The position numbers were made by a program, and so were the translations under genes. This document shows positions 23,100-34,109 of a DNA stretch of 64,000 nucleotides, in pieces. Numbering within the stretch: position 1 is the first letter of the stretch; the number at the start of each line of letters is the position of its first letter. This stretch comes from Mastigias papua (lineage: Eukaryota; Cnidaria; Scyphozoa; Rhizostomeae; Mastigiidae). The stretch spans positions 11,547,729 through 11,611,728 of the forward strand of contig OZ025282.1 in NCBI GenBank assembly GCA_964019165.1. Reading direction: 5' to 3'. The notes below the pieces were generated by a model, which worked only from the letters and a program-made list of their open reading frames with translations, did not search any database and was not told the origin of the DNA.

Positions 23100-23615
23100 T
23101 TTTGAATCAACCATGATTCATTGTCAATTCATGAATGGGCTCAAATCCTTGCACTATCTGGGAGCTAAGCTATGGAATGATATTCCTGTTGAAATCAGAA
23201 ACACCTATGCAAAAAGTACCTTTAAAGCAAAACTGAAGATGCACCTTCAAAGCCAATAAAACGGTACATTTATTTCTATTTAAATTACAAACAACCCTTA
23301 AGTCTCTCCCTTTTAAATACGAATTCTATTTATTGTAACACCTTTGATTCCATTCACAAAAACTCCTTTTATTCTGAAATGACCGAACAGGGGGGGGGGG
23401 GGGGGGCTCTCTCCTCGATTAGTTTACCTATTGAGAGAGTTCCTCCTTAAGAAATTTAATTAGTCGCACAATTCTCTATATTTGCTTTTGTATTTTTTCT
23501 ATATTAACTCATATCTATAATTATTGTAAAATTTGTTAGTTATTTGTATCCCTAAATTGTATGCTTTTGATTTTCAAATTAAATGAACCTGAACCTGAAC
23601 CTGAACCTGTCATCT
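23100..23615 (+). pseudogene. LINE 3' end with a (CCTGAA)n tail
   Basis: At ~23150-23260 the plus frame reads LHYLGAKLWNDIPVEIRNTY and STFKAKLKMHLQSQ then stop. This is the 'YxGAxxWNxIPxxIR…FKxxLKxxLL' ending of CR1/L2-like ORF2 proteins. A 3' untranslated part follows, with a run of 17 G at 23390-23406. It ends in four copies of the hexamer CCTGAA/GAACCT (23584-23609). Short 3' repeats in place of poly(A) are characteristic of the CR1/L2 group. Confidence 0.6.
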
Positions 23616-23619
23616 ATGA

Positions 23620-25800
23620 TGGTAAAAGTCTGTTTTTGTCTAGAGTATGCCTCACCAGGAAGTTCTTTTCATGGCATCCCCAAAATAACTCACAGCTTGC
23701 AATTCCAATTGAAAACGAAAAAGGTAAGCTAACATCCTGCACCTAGTCAGAATTTTATGACCAGAAAGCTCAATAGTGTTCATTCCCTTGTAGGGGGCAT
23801 CGTGCAAAGCTCTCCTTTCCCCTTTTCAAATTCTACATAGCAAAGAAGAGCAGTTGCTCTGGCGAAGTATCCTTGAATCTCCCAAAAGTTATGTGAAATC
23901 TTTATTACAATCACAATGAACTGCTTTGTTTCTTCGCCCTGGCCGTTCTTTTCAGCTTCATTTCAAAGATTCATTGAAAGGCACAGATGCAATTCAATTC
24001 AACTCGATTAAAATTTAATTCAACAGAATTAATTATACTCAATAAAGATTTTCAATATGTATTCACAATTCGTCCATCTTGGTAATTGTGGCCATTGCAA
24101 AGAAATAAACCAGTCAAATAACAGTAAGCCATTAATAAAAGCAGATGATAAAAAGTCATATGAAGAAAGGAAAGGTAGGGCAGTTGCATAGATAGAGGGT
24201 GTTAAGAAAGGGGGTGAAAACCCCCTCTAATGTTAAGACTGTCATCTTTTCCGAAAAATGTCTAATCTTATTGGAAATAATGGAGTCCCTGTTCTCTTGA
24301 AGCTAAGCCGTTGCGTTGTTCATAGAAGGTTTGGCAAGGTGATCTTGCTTATAGACTGACAACCAATAGCAGTTTTAGTACACTGAAGCAAACCAGCCTT
24401 CAGTTGTTCTTTAAAGGGACTAATAGTCTGGAGTTCCCTAATAGCAACAGGAACACCATTACAGACTTTCATAGTAGACTATCGATAACTCTGTTGTGCA
24501 TGTTCTGTGTATATTGCATGTTTATTTGTGCATGTTTATAAGGATAATTGATTTCAAAATGAAAAAGAAGTCTGAGTAAATGGCTCTTGATTAATCTTAT
24601 TTGTATTTCTCTTTATATTCTCATAATTTTAAAGTTATTAGGTCTGAACGATGTACTTTAGTTGGTTTTAAGCGTCTGCAGCAATTTCATAGGTCGATAT
24701 CACTTGCAGGGCCTTCAACGCATATTTAGACATTATATGAGAGAAATCTTGAGTGACCCAGACAGTGAGGAAAGTCAATCCCAATTTCCCTCGAAGTAGA
24801 AATCGGAGAATCCCACTTCCCCGGTTGATTTTCCTGGATAAAATAGCTTTTGATGGCCGATTCCTTAGCAAAATTAATGTGATAAGAGTTAGCTAACTTA
24901 ATTCAGGCATGAGAGCGAAGTAGTAGCATAAATAGAAAACTTACACTCAGTATCAAGTGAGTTAGCGTACATTTTGATTTTGACAAAATGGATCCTAACT
25001 AATGTGTACAATCGTGTACAAGGGACTACATGAGAATCGCTACAGAAAAATACGGTTTCCTGAGCTTAGAGTAGTTTCAATTTTAGTTAAGTCAGCTATT
25101 TTGACTACAGTTATGCAGGCCTCATGCTAATAGGAAACCTAAGTGAAAATTTATGGACCAAAGATTCTTCAGAATTGTGCTCCTGTAAACGTATGACAAA
25201 CTTAATCTTACAATGAAAATAAACATTGCTGTTTTCAGATGAGGCCTATCGATATTGATCTATTTCAGTGGTTGTCCATGGCACACAAAGTTTGGTATTA
25301 ATACGACTGCTAGGATCACCAGGAAAGACTGGATTAATCAAGTCTGTGACTGCAAAGATAGCAAACATGTTTATTCCTGCCATTTTTGCATTCGTATTTT
25401 GAAAGTAGCCGGTAACACACATAAAATTTGAAATTTTTTCTCGAAAAGATCTAAGGTTCGCAGGGCACTCAGGACTCTGAATGTTGATGAGAAGCTATGA
25501 AGAAATATTCTGACACCATTTCAAAAAAATAAAGCTAACAAAGAGAATGGTGAGTTTTTTGTACTACGTAAGCAATAGTAAACAATAGAAAATTGCCATA
25601 AGAGAAAAGTACTAAAGTTCATGTTTTGCATACAAGTTGGTTATTATGTCGTGAAACAAACAGAATTTTACTGCAGACACTCTAATAAAAAAAACTTTTA
25701 AAATAAATTAGTTACTACTAGTTACACTACTAACAACACATGAATAAGGCCACCTAGAGAATAAGGATAAAGGATAAGTCGTTCCAACATTATTTATATA
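23620..25800. other. No confirmed gene; multi-frame open segment at 24660-24866
   Basis: At 24660-24866 the minus strand is open in more than one frame after an acceptor-like CTAAG (24867), but no donor is convincing. Minus-strand 24951 has a donor-like TGAGT|GTAAGT with an open 50-base segment upstream. A plus-strand segment 23644-23723 has exon-like ends. None could be chained to gene A or B. Confidence 0.3.
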
Positions 25801-25813
25801 TATTTAAATATAT

Positions 25814-25877
25814 ATAGAAAATGTAAACCACTTTATATCTGGTAACGGTACCAAATATAAGTGGTTTATATGTTCTA
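25814..25877. repeat. Imperfect palindrome beside a (TA)n array (hairpin type 2)
   Basis: Left arm TAGAAAATGTAAACCACTTT… (25814-25843) pairs with right arm …AAGTGGTTTATATGTTCTA (25849-25877) around a short loop. The same hairpin, with small differences, occurs at 53108-53232 and again borders (TA)n. It probably belongs to a mobile element that carries the arrays. Confidence 0.7.
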
Positions 25878-25923
25878 TGTAATTTTCTGCTGTTGGATTA
25901 AGTAACAGATAGATCGATTGATG

Positions 25924-26070
<147 letters not shown>

Positions 26071-26107
26071 GCCTTAGCCGAATTAATATGATATAGTACG
26101 CTTGGCT

Positions 26108-26133
26108 CTGAAGAAGGCATTATAGCCGAAACA
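26108..26133 (+). ncRNA. Hammerhead-like core (CTGAAGA…GAAAC)
   Basis: CTGAAGA, an extra A, a GGC-ATTATA-GCC hairpin, then GAAACAT. It has the same layout as the motifs at 13966, 26648 and 53521. CUGANGA and GAAA are the invariant strands of the hammerhead core; the extra A before stem II departs from the consensus. Cleavage not shown. Confidence 0.35.
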
Positions 26134-26203
26134 TAGAGAAGGCCCTAGATGCGTAGAGGGACTCACGGTAGAATGACCTTAAGATTCCACCGCTATTCTT
26201 TTG

Positions 26204-26279
26204 TGCCTGGATGGCGCAATTGATTAGCACAGGAGTCTTCTGATCTAAACATCGTGAGTTCGAATCCGCACTGGGGCCA
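26204..26279 (+). repeat. tRNA-like sequence with A and B boxes (SINE head or tRNA pseudogene)
   Basis: TGGCGCAATTGATTAGCAC resembles the tRNA A box and D arm. GAGTTCGAATCCGC is a near-perfect B box and T arm, and the length (~75) and GGGGCCA end fit a tRNA. The acceptor and D stems do not pair cleanly, so I do not call a functional tRNA. Its setting between direct repeats argues for a SINE-type head transcribed by RNA polymerase III. Confidence 0.55.
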
Positions 26280-26343
26280 AAATAAATTTTCCAGTTGTGG
26301 TAGCCCACTCATGACTTAGTATTTACATATGTCAGCCTTAGCC

Positions 26344-26501
<158 letters not shown>

Positions 26502-26647
26502 CTCTCATTTCCCCTCTTTTCAATTTTAGGTGTTATTCATTGTAGTCCTGTGGTATTGTGTAGAGTACGGTTTTGTTTTAACATAATTATATATTGTTCC
26601 TTTGTATTATGGTTATAAATGCGCAAAATGTGGCTGGCATGATATTA

Positions 26648-26673
26648 CTGATGAAGGCTTGTGCCGAAACGTT
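26648..26673 (+). ncRNA. Hammerhead-like core (CTGATGA…GAAACG)
   Basis: CTGATGA, an extra A, a GGC-TTGT-GCC hairpin, then GAAACGTTTG. It lies about 75 bases before a (TA)n array at 26750. Same layout as the other copies in the window. Confidence 0.35.
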
Positions 26674-26747
26674 TGAAATGGAGTAATTTTATTTTTTGAA
26701 TTCTCTCTATACTTATAAATTACTTGGTTGATTGTAGCTTTTTGACG

Positions 26748-26749
<2 letters not shown>

Positions 26750-26823
<74 letters not shown>
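26750..26823. repeat. (TA)n microsatellite, about 74 bp
   Basis: Uninterrupted TA dinucleotides. Confidence 0.97.
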
Positions 26824-26826
<3 letters not shown>

Positions 26827-26829
26827 ATA

Positions 26830-27270
26830 TATTTATATATAGGGCAGGGAGCTATAGTAAAAGAAGGAGCTAAATAAGGACAAAGAGAAGCATAACTAAA
26901 TAAAGGACAAAACTATAATATATAGTAAAGATGGGAAAATAAATAGCAAGAATACGTAAAATAAACAAGGCAACTGAAATAAATAATGATACTGTTTCTA
27001 CTTCCTTAACATTAAGACTCCGGGGTGTGAAAGAGTCCGGCATATGTGTTGCCAGAAACTTTCATGCATCCTATCCTCATAATAAACAATCAACTTATCG
27101 AATCTTACCATAAACATCACGCGCCAGGATGTTTTGGATTACTAAGTCTACGAGACGTTCTTGTAACTTCTGCTCGGTCTTAGTATTGTCATGCTGATCA
27201 ATACTAGCCATGTTCGAAAAATTGGTATTAACGTCAAAAATATCATCCGCATGTGGCAACGTATTTCAGT
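26830..27270. other. No feature seen
   Basis: A/G-rich then mixed sequence with no coding signal I can support. Confidence 0.35.
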
Positions 27271-27275
27271 TCACC

Positions 27276-27410
27276 TATCGGTCGTTGTAAGGCATTTCAT
27301 ATTCTGACTAGTGTTAAAGGCTTTTCAGTATGCTTAAGGAATGTTCCTCCTTTTCGAGCTATAGTGAAGTTCTGCAGTACCAACAGACTATTCACGAAAA
27401 ATAAAATGCA
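27276..27410. repeat. piggyBac-related repeat, copy 1 (direct copy of 29805-29935)
   Basis: 'cggtcgttgtaaggcatttcatattctgac' and 'gctatagtgaagttctgcagtaccaacagac' match 29807 onward with modest divergence. In the second copy this segment directly adjoins piggyBac transposase sequence, so it belongs to the same family. Confidence 0.55.
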
Positions 27411-27611
27411 TTTCAACTTATTCCTGCTGAAGTCATATTTGTATCATAAAGGCAAAAGTAAATTAAATTGCTATTGCAAAGGTAAAGCACAGCAAAATTA
27501 AATTAAATTGCTATTGTTACATCAACCGCACATATGATTTCGATTAAATTTGATCCAACATCAATTCATTTGAAAACGTTTATAGGTGGATATTGGTCCC
27601 ATATCTTTTAT

Positions 27612-27895
27612 ATATGGGCGAGTGGCCAAGTGGATAGAGCACCCTGACTGCTGAGCAATACATCGATGGTTCGAGCTGAACCCTCAGATCATAGTTGGGG
27701 TGCTCGCTTACTGTCCATCCAGCAGCAAATGGGTACCTGGTGGCAACACTGGGGAAGTTAAAGGCGGCGAGGAAAGGAACCGCCCACCCTACCTCACTAT
27801 GCCGACGGCTCAGGATAAGTGTTCTTCTAACGGGCACTCCCCCAACGTACGGAATCGTACATGGGACTCGCCTTTACCTTTATCTTTTAAATAGA
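27612..27895 (+). mobile_element. tRNA-derived SINE
   Basis: A tRNA-related head has an A box (GTGGCCAAGTGGATAG, 27622-27637) and a B box (GGTTCGAGCTG, 27668-27678) at normal spacing. It is followed by a ~200-bp body containing AGCAAATGGGTACCTGG, a phrase seen in central domains of several invertebrate and vertebrate SINE families. The unit is GC-richer than its surroundings and has no coding role, although frames are open on both strands. The 3' end and target duplication are not certain; the tail seems to be 'cctttatctttt'. Confidence 0.75.
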
Positions 27896-27909
27896 AGTGG
27901 AGGAGATCT

Positions 27910-28110
27910 GCATCTAACCCTGTACTCTTCAATTACTAAAGTTGCATGTAAAAAATTTTTCTGGTCACCAGAGCTCAAAAAAAAAATGTACCAGTGGACA
28001 TAGAAAATCCCTTAGAGTGCGACGTTTTCATTTTGTTGCCATATGGCAACTATGAACACTATGGGTCAAAATGTGAAAGTTGCAAATGGTTGATAAAAGC
28101 AACGTATCCT
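27910..28110. repeat. piggyBac-related terminal repeat, copy 1 (direct copy of 28799-29010)
   Basis: About 200 bp nearly identical to 28799-29010, including 'agtggacatagaaaatccctt', 'gttgccatatggcaac' and 'gtcaaaatgtgaaagttgcaaatgg'. Its edge 'ctaaccctgtact' is a mutated form of TTAACCCTGTACT at the other copy. Confidence 0.65.
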
Positions 28111-28311
28111 AAGTAATATCATCATAGATGGCAGTAAAAATGAAAACTCATCCAGCAGACTCGAACAGTATATGTAAAATAATGTCGAATTAAGATTGTT
28201 CGCTTAGAACGTAAATGCAAGTAGGAGAATGAGTATGTGGTGTAAGCGACCACATCTAGCACTTTTCATCCCAACCGTTGAACAATACAGTAAATACAAT
28301 ATAAGCTAATA

Positions 28312-28439
28312 TCATTTACGAGGGTAGCTTTTTGATTTCTTTAACTTATTTACAACTTTAACATGCAAATATGCAGCTTGCAGTGTTGTATCGAGGAAGG
28401 GTGGATTGGTCGCATCTTGAACAATTATGACGTAGTCAC
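28312..28439 (-). CDS. Gene A last exon (128 bp) with a stop codon
   Basis: A strong acceptor (TTATTTCTTTTAG|GT) opens a frame DYVIIVQDATNPPFLDTTLQ, AAYLHVKVVNKLKKSKSYPRK and TGA at 28314-28312. It enters with two bases that complete a Gly codon with the single base left by the exon at 30279. The hydrophobic-then-amphipathic composition suggests a folded segment, but I recognise no domain. An internal donor (AAAGTT|GTAAAT at 28354/28353) would remove the stop and leave phase 0; with that donor this would be an internal exon and genes A and B could be one transcript. Confidence 0.55.
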
Positions 28440-28798
28440 CTAAAAGAAATAATCAACATTTTAAGAGAAGCAATGAGCAATGAAAAATAACAGAATCTAA
28501 TTCAGAAACCAGCGACCTGATCTACGCCACATTGAATTCTGTCAATCATTTAAAAGTGATCAAAAAATACCGCTGCAGGCAGTGGTAGCATTGACAATTG
28601 CCACAAATAAAAGCTAGATAGATAGATTTTAATGCGCACGCAAAGCAAATTGTGATAGAGGATTATACGCACACGAAATCGTCAAAATTTGATCTATCCT
28701 GGCCCCCTCCTTCAACAAGAGATCCAGCTCTGGTGTAGGCAAATAGAAGCCAGCCTACACATTTTCAATGAGCAGAAACCAAATAAATCCTTATTTCA
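28440..28798. other. Gene A intron; nothing else seen
   Basis: No coding or RNA signal apart from the acceptor of the last exon. Confidence 0.4.
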
Positions 28799-29010
28799 TT
28801 AACCCTGTACTGCCCTATTATTAAAGTTGCATATAAAATATTTTGTCCTGGTCACCAGAGCTAAAAAAAAAACAAAAATAATGCACCAGTGGACATAGAA
28901 AATCCCTTAGAGTGCGACGTTTTCATTTTGTTGCCATATGGCAACTATGAACACTATGGGTCAAAATGTGAAAGTTGCAAATGGTTGATAAAAGCAACGT
29001 ATCTTAAGAA
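28799..29010. repeat. piggyBac-type element end (TTAA-CCCTGTAC…), copy 2
   Basis: TTAACCCTGTACTGCCC at 28799 fits the TTAA target site plus CCC start of piggyBac termini. The ~200 bases that follow are repeated at 27910-28110. It lies on the C-terminal side of the minus-strand transposase relic at 29060-29780, where an element end is expected. Confidence 0.55.
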
Positions 29011-29059
29011 ATATCACAAAAAATGACTCAGTCGGAAATGGAGTAACTTTATAATGCAA

Positions 29060-29780
29060 TGAGTCTCCACTACAAAGTGAAAAAGTCACATAAAACAGTT
29101 TTTGTCAGATGTAAGGCATAATGATACTTTACATTTTTCACAAAGTACAAGATGGCAACCAACTTTACAACGTCTACATCTATTTTTTTCCATCGTAGCA
29201 TGCCCAATGAGTCAGTCGTTCATCTGAAGTCAATATCAGAAAGAGGAGGTTTTGGAGCTCTTCCTGTTTTTTAGCTGCTTCGAGTGTTTGAGAAGAATAT
29301 ATCTCTGGCCTGCCTACTAAGTGTTATGATGTGCTGAGCCTTTCTGCTTTGACAAAGCTTTCAGCAAATTCTATTACAAACGACAAAAGCGATAGCTGCT
29401 TTTTTGCAGGGAAATTCATTTGTGAGTAATATCTTTTCTGTACAGCATCCAAGCATTCAATTGTGCTATGTCAATCGCATGAAATAGCAAGACAAGTTAC
29501 AACCGTTTGGTTTTTATCTTGCACCTGTACAGTGTAATCAACATATCAGCTAGGTTCACACCTCACATTGATGTGTTGTATGCTTTAATGATTATATGGG
29601 ATGTAGCATTTACATGCGATTTGATTGATGAATTCCAACGTCCTAGACTGATGGATTCATCAATATTGAGACATGTTGATATCAAAGTGACACATTTGTA
29701 GTCATACCAACGCAAGACAACCATACTCATATTTTGATCAGTTGGAAACATAGGTCTACCTCTTCCATTCTTTTTCATAT
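29060..29780 (-). pseudogene. piggyBac transposase relic
   Basis: Minus strand in order: GRGRPMFPTDQNMSMVVLRW and KCVTLISTCLNIDESISLGRW (29563-29778, the region following the last catalytic Asp), then QMNFPAKKQLSLLSFVIEFA. Near 29060-29200 follows the C-terminal cysteine-rich zinc domain CRRCKVGCHLVLCEKCKVSL ending SDKNCFM. This order and wording are typical of PGBD-type piggyBac transposases. Stops separate the blocks and the N-terminal half is not seen. It sits in the gene A intron between the exons at 28439 and 30279. Confidence 0.75.
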
Positions 29781-29804
29781 CTGGCTATATAATCTGGTTC
29801 ATCT

Positions 29805-29935
29805 TTCGGTCGTTATCATACGTTTCATACTCTGACGAGTATCGGACGAAAAAGTTTTCAGTAAGCTAAAAGGATGTTCCCACTTTTTCACGCTATAGTG
29901 AAGTTCTGCATTACCAACAGACTTTTCACTGATAG
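29805..29935. repeat. piggyBac-related repeat, copy 2
   Basis: Diverged direct copy of 27276-27410, adjacent to the transposase relic. Confidence 0.5.
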
Positions 29936-30278
29936 ATATTAGCTTTGTCTTTAAATGTCATGTTGCAAATGGAAAGTCTCTTGTAAACTAGCATCTGCTG
30001 AAGGACCATCCTCTTTAAAAGATATGAAAGTGAAATGAAACAAATCTTCAAGAAATACATCGCAACTAATTGTCAAAAGAAAGAAACGAGGCAAATTATA
30101 GCTAATTATAGAGACTAGAACGCTACAACAAAAACAGCATATGGAATTCTTCTATGCTGGATACCAAAAAATATACCGTGGAAATGCTTTTCATATAGAA
30201 ACATAATATACAAAAGCCTAGTGCGATCTGAATGAAATGCATTGCAAACAAGACTTATCAAACTAAACTTCAACATAC

Positions 30279-30463
30279 CTGGCCTACAATATTTTTCTTC
30301 AACAGGTTTTTCTTCCTTCTTCTCCTTCTTTCTCTTACTTTCTTTGTCTTTCAGTTCTTTACCTCTCTCTCCATCTGATGTTGACTGATCCAATTTTAGT
30401 TTTCTCTTATCTTTTTCAATATGTACATTGGAAGTTACTGGCACATTATCTAACCTTTTGCTG
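30279..30463 (-). CDS. Gene A exon (185 bp), lysine/glutamate-rich
   Basis: Acceptor TTTATCTCCAG|C and donor GGCCAG|GTATGT on the minus strand. The frame is open throughout: SKRLDNVPVTSNVHIEKD, then a highly charged stretch (KELKDKESKRKKEKKEEKP) ending VEEKYCRP. It enters with one base and leaves with one, fitting the exons at 32032 and 28439. The charged run is probably a disordered or single-helix linker. The plus-strand shadow frame here has no splice support. Confidence 0.6.
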
Positions 30464-30469
30464 CTGGAG

Positions 30470-32025
30470 ATAAACAAAGGAGACTTAAGCTGTGTCCACA
30501 TTATACATACTAACCTAGGTTCGCCACGGGTTTGTTTAACCCAGCTTCGTAGTCGGTCACACCTAGTATCGCCCCAGGTTAGTATTCAAAAAGGTAGTGT
30601 GGACATAAACCTGGGACGAACCTGGGTTAGCCTCACACTTGAGGCGTGACAAACGATGAATTTAAGGGTTTGAACATCACTGTTGACTTGTTTTCTGCGT
30701 GCCTTAAACCAAAAAGCTCCTTAAACCAATGTTTACCTAAAGCTCTGCCCACACTGTATATTGGCTGATTTGAGTGCGGACAGGCCATGGGTTCCCTCCG
30801 GGTTATACTAACCAGTAAACAGACCTAGGTTATGTTGTGTATTGTACACTGGGCGCTAATGTTAGGGAAGGATGGAAAAGGCATAGTAAATAGAATGGGA
30901 CTGGTAGTAAAATTAATGGTGACAACGTAGCTGCAAAACTTCACAGAATATTTATTGTGTCACGCGAGTTGGAAAGAGTCTCAATCTTCATAGGGCAGTT
31001 AACAGAGTACCAAAATTATTTTAAACCCGATAATACGTATATTAATTTCCAACCAGTAAAGGATTTTGTAGTGGACCATCTCCTCGCATACATTTACAAA
31101 AGAGATCATATGATGACAGTAAGTTGAAAGAATCGTAATGGTTGTTTGTAAGACATATCTGAGTCAGGAAGCATAAATACTACATTCATTGACAACTGTC
31201 CCAATTTGTCATTTTCAGTCATGGGTAATATCTCCTAAGAAAGCATTCTTTTTACATTACATTAGATAATTATCTCTTAGGGAATGGCCAATATTTATGG
31301 TCGGGGTGGGGACTGAATAGAAAGTATTTTGTGCCCTCAGAATTTTACCCCACCATTTGCTCAAGTCAAATTTGTTTACCCCACTGAAGAAAACAGTAAA
31401 ATGAGGCTGCATGCATGCATAAATATGGTATACTATTTTAAACTACAACTATGTTAAAAAATGATTCTGCTACCCCACCTAACATAACTTATTTTGTCAC
31501 TTACCTCACCATTTTCTCTTCAGTCCCCACCCCGGTTATAAATAATGACCGCTCCCTTACTTAAACCGTTAGTAATATGTAACCAGGAAGTAGCACGTAA
31601 TAAGAAACATATACCTCAGGAACCGATTACGAGGATAAACTCATACTTGAGGATTACAATCAAAGCACAACATTGAATATTTGGTCTTACCCTCCCATAC
31701 TACCTTACATTCATCTTTGAAATTCACAATTGGAGTATAAAAGGACAATGATCGCCTTCAATGTCGTTGTACTTGCCTTAAAGTATATCACAAACAGCAG
31801 TTCCACCTTTGACGTTGTGCAGTGATTTGAATCCTACAATGTAGAAAGCTATCCCCAAAAATGAAGATGACAAGCTGCGAAGATTGAGCCTGTCACCCTA
31901 TCTAAATTATTTCGTACAAGGAGACATGCCTCCTCTCACTGGCCTCAGAAAATGAGGTAAAGAAAAACTTTGCCTGCCTTGAACATTTAGAAGAGGAAGA
32001 AGTTTGAAGAAATAAAAGCATACTA
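30470..32025. other. Gene A intron; no confirmed feature
   Basis: Contains G/C-balanced sequence at 30500-30650 with repeated 'aacctaggttcgcc'/'aacctgggacgaacctggg' phrases on both strands, suggestive of a small inverted repeat element. 31270-31560 has an inverted pair, 'ggtcggggtggggactgaa' against 'ttcagtccccaccccggtta', about 220 bp apart, again MITE-like. No coding signal. Confidence 0.4.
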
Positions 32026-32031
32026 ACATAC

Positions 32032-32206
32032 CCCTTGACACTTAACCTTCCTTCACTGTCCGGTGATGATCTTAACACTGAGCCTCTACTCGATAGCAAT
32101 GATAACGGTGGGAAAATAACGCTTGCAATAGTTGGTTTCCCATGGTTCGTTCTGATAGTAAATCCTAACAAATCGTCGTTGGGAGGTTTTTCATTGCCTT
32201 CTTCAC
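32032..32206 (-). CDS. Gene A exon (175 bp)
   Basis: Acceptor TTGGATTCTAG|GT and donor AAGGG|GTATGT. Open for 57 codons: EEGNEKPPNDDLLGFTIRTN, HGKPTIASVIFPPLSLLSSR, ending PDSEGRLSVK. Entry with two bases completes a Gly with the preceding exon; the exit leaves GG, completed by the C of the exon at 30463. The region 'LLGFTIRTNHGKPTIASVIFPP' looks like β-strand-forming folded sequence; the rest is Ser-rich. Product unknown. Confidence 0.6.
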
Positions 32207-32380
32207 CTAGAATCCAATAAATACCAATTAATAATGTAGCAACGAGTCATTTCCTTCAGAGTTTAAATTGGAGTTGTAGCATTTACTTACAACATTGGAA
32301 AATATGCAAATATATAGCATTTTATTGCTCCTGATTGTTGAAGGATTACGATGATGATATATTGTCGAATAACCAATGAC

Positions 32381-32521
32381 CTTCTAAATATCTTGATTGG
32401 CAAGGGGAGCAGGGTAAAGATCCCAACATATAACGCTTGCTCCCAGTTACAGTGTTTTGCAATGTTCCCCCGGTAGAAGGTCCCTTCCTACTTTCTGATA
32501 TTTTGGTTACTTGTACTTTCA
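32381..32521 (-). CDS. Gene A exon (141 bp)
   Basis: Acceptor TTTCATCTCTAG|TG and donor TAGAAG|GTCATT (a weak donor). The open frame gives KVQVTKISESRKGPSTGGT, LQNTVTGSKRYMLGSLPCSP and CQSRYLE. It enters with two bases and leaves with one, matching the next exon at 32206. A shorter alternative using an internal GTAGGA donor at 32491 would give a 30-bp exon in another frame but would break the phase chain. Product unknown. Confidence 0.5.
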
Positions 32522-32529
32522 CTAGAGAT

Positions 32530-34070
32530 GAAAGCAAGAAAGAAGTTCATTGATGCAGCCACATCTCTTTTAAAGGAGAATTCCGGGATAAAACAACCAA
32601 CACTAGAGCGCATGTTTGAGGGTGACAAAACGCATCATCAAAAAACGTTTGAAAATAGGACGGTAATTTTAAAGAAAGCAATTAGTCTCTGCATATAGGT
32701 TCTATCCTTGTCATATTCCTGGAGGTAATCCCTCCTTTATGACGTCAAAGGTGATTACTACATCCTAAAATAGCATATAAGTCTATGTGTTCTTCAGTGT
32801 GTTACTAGTTATATAATCCAATCTAGAATTTCTGAAAGTGAATACAGCTGTTAATCTGACAGTGGAAAAGGAAAAGAGACGAAGATGAAAAAGCAAATTA
32901 AAAATGTCGTTAAATGAAATGACGTGCTTGCAAGGTCGCAAGGAAATCATGGTTGTTTAGAGGGGCGTACCTTTTCTTTTCGTAAGAGCGTCCACTCTTT
33001 TTGCATCAAGTTTACTATTCAACAGAATAGATGGCTCCTGATATTAACTCTCATGAATTTTTGTGCTAAGGGGATGAAAATTTCCTCCAGGTGAGTTAAA
33101 TTACGGTACCACATAGCTAGCCCCAACGATTGCTAAACATATTACTATATTCCAAGAAACATATGCCAAGGTCTATAATAAATGGACTTTCAAATTGTCC
33201 CTCAACTGTCAACTGTCAACAAGAAATGTAAAAAGTTTCTCTATAAAAGAAGTCCCCTTACAGCAAAACACCCTCATGGCCTTGATGGATGGCCCCTACG
33301 TAGAAACAACAAAATAAACTAGAATTTAGGGATGAAGTAGGAAGCTGTGAAATGCAGAAATTTCTCATGAATTACAGAAACGTGCAGCTAATCCCATTTC
33401 TTGTAAAGTCAGAGTGTATTTTGTGATTCTAAACAAGTGCATACAATTCATCATGATAATTGACAAGCTTAGGCTTATGAAATTTCTTCTTTGTTAGTTG
33501 TAAATGATAGAGAACGCTCTTTACTAGCAACTTATTTCAATTATAATGTAACTTTCCTGTAGGATATCATCATGCAATATTGTGATGAGAGAAGAATAGA
33601 AATGATATGTATGAATGAGGTATCCCGCAAACAGGTGAAGAGAAGAATAAAGAAGGGAAAGAGAATGAAAAAGTTGAAGCGTTAGTAGAAAGCATTCATA
33701 TAACTCTAAGTGATGATCAAACACTTGCTGCTGTCACAAAGAATGCATTTACTTTGATGTTGGATGATGAAATGTTAGAGCAGCTTTATTGAAGCAAAAT
33801 AAGGTTACTTAAAGGTGGCGATTGCAATAGGAAATTGTGATATAGAAAGCACAAAAATGTAAATATGATTTTGGTCAGACCTTGAATTTCAGCAATATAC
33901 TCAATTAAAAGTTTGGTTTAGAAGGAAGGGGTAAAGCAAATGATGACATAATTCAGGAAGAGAGTCTATCCAACAATTATGGATGATTAGATGGGGAGGG
34001 ATGTCCAAAATGGCCAGCGAGTGATGAAATAATACTTGAGTGGCACCTAAACAAATAGGCTACACCAACC
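32530..34070. other. Gene A intron; nothing else seen
   Basis: AT-rich; no exon, RNA or mobile element I can support. Confidence 0.4.
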
Positions 34071-34074
34071 TTAC

Positions 34075-34102
34075 CCATAGTGACTTGATACAATATACAT
34101 TG
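34075..34102 (-). CDS. Candidate gene A micro-exon (28 bp)
   Basis: A strong donor (CTATGG|GTAAGG) follows a 28-bp segment after an acceptor-like TTTGGAAAG. In phase 0 it codes QCILYQVTM plus one base, which is exactly the phase change (0 to 1) needed between the exons at 35121 and 32521. Short enough to be chance, and all three frames are open. Confidence 0.3.
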
Positions 34103-34109
34103 CTTTCCA

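Noticed and set aside
23644..23723. Plus-strand exon-like segment (TTTTTGTCTAG|…|GTAAGC)
   Set aside because: Directly follows a LINE 3' tail and does not chain with any other plus-strand candidate.
24660..24866. Minus-strand segment open in several frames after CTAAG
   Set aside because: More than one frame is open and no donor is convincing, so no frame can be preferred.
26204..26279. Functional tRNA gene
   Set aside because: B box is good, but the acceptor and D stems do not pair well, and the unit sits between direct repeats as a retroposon would.
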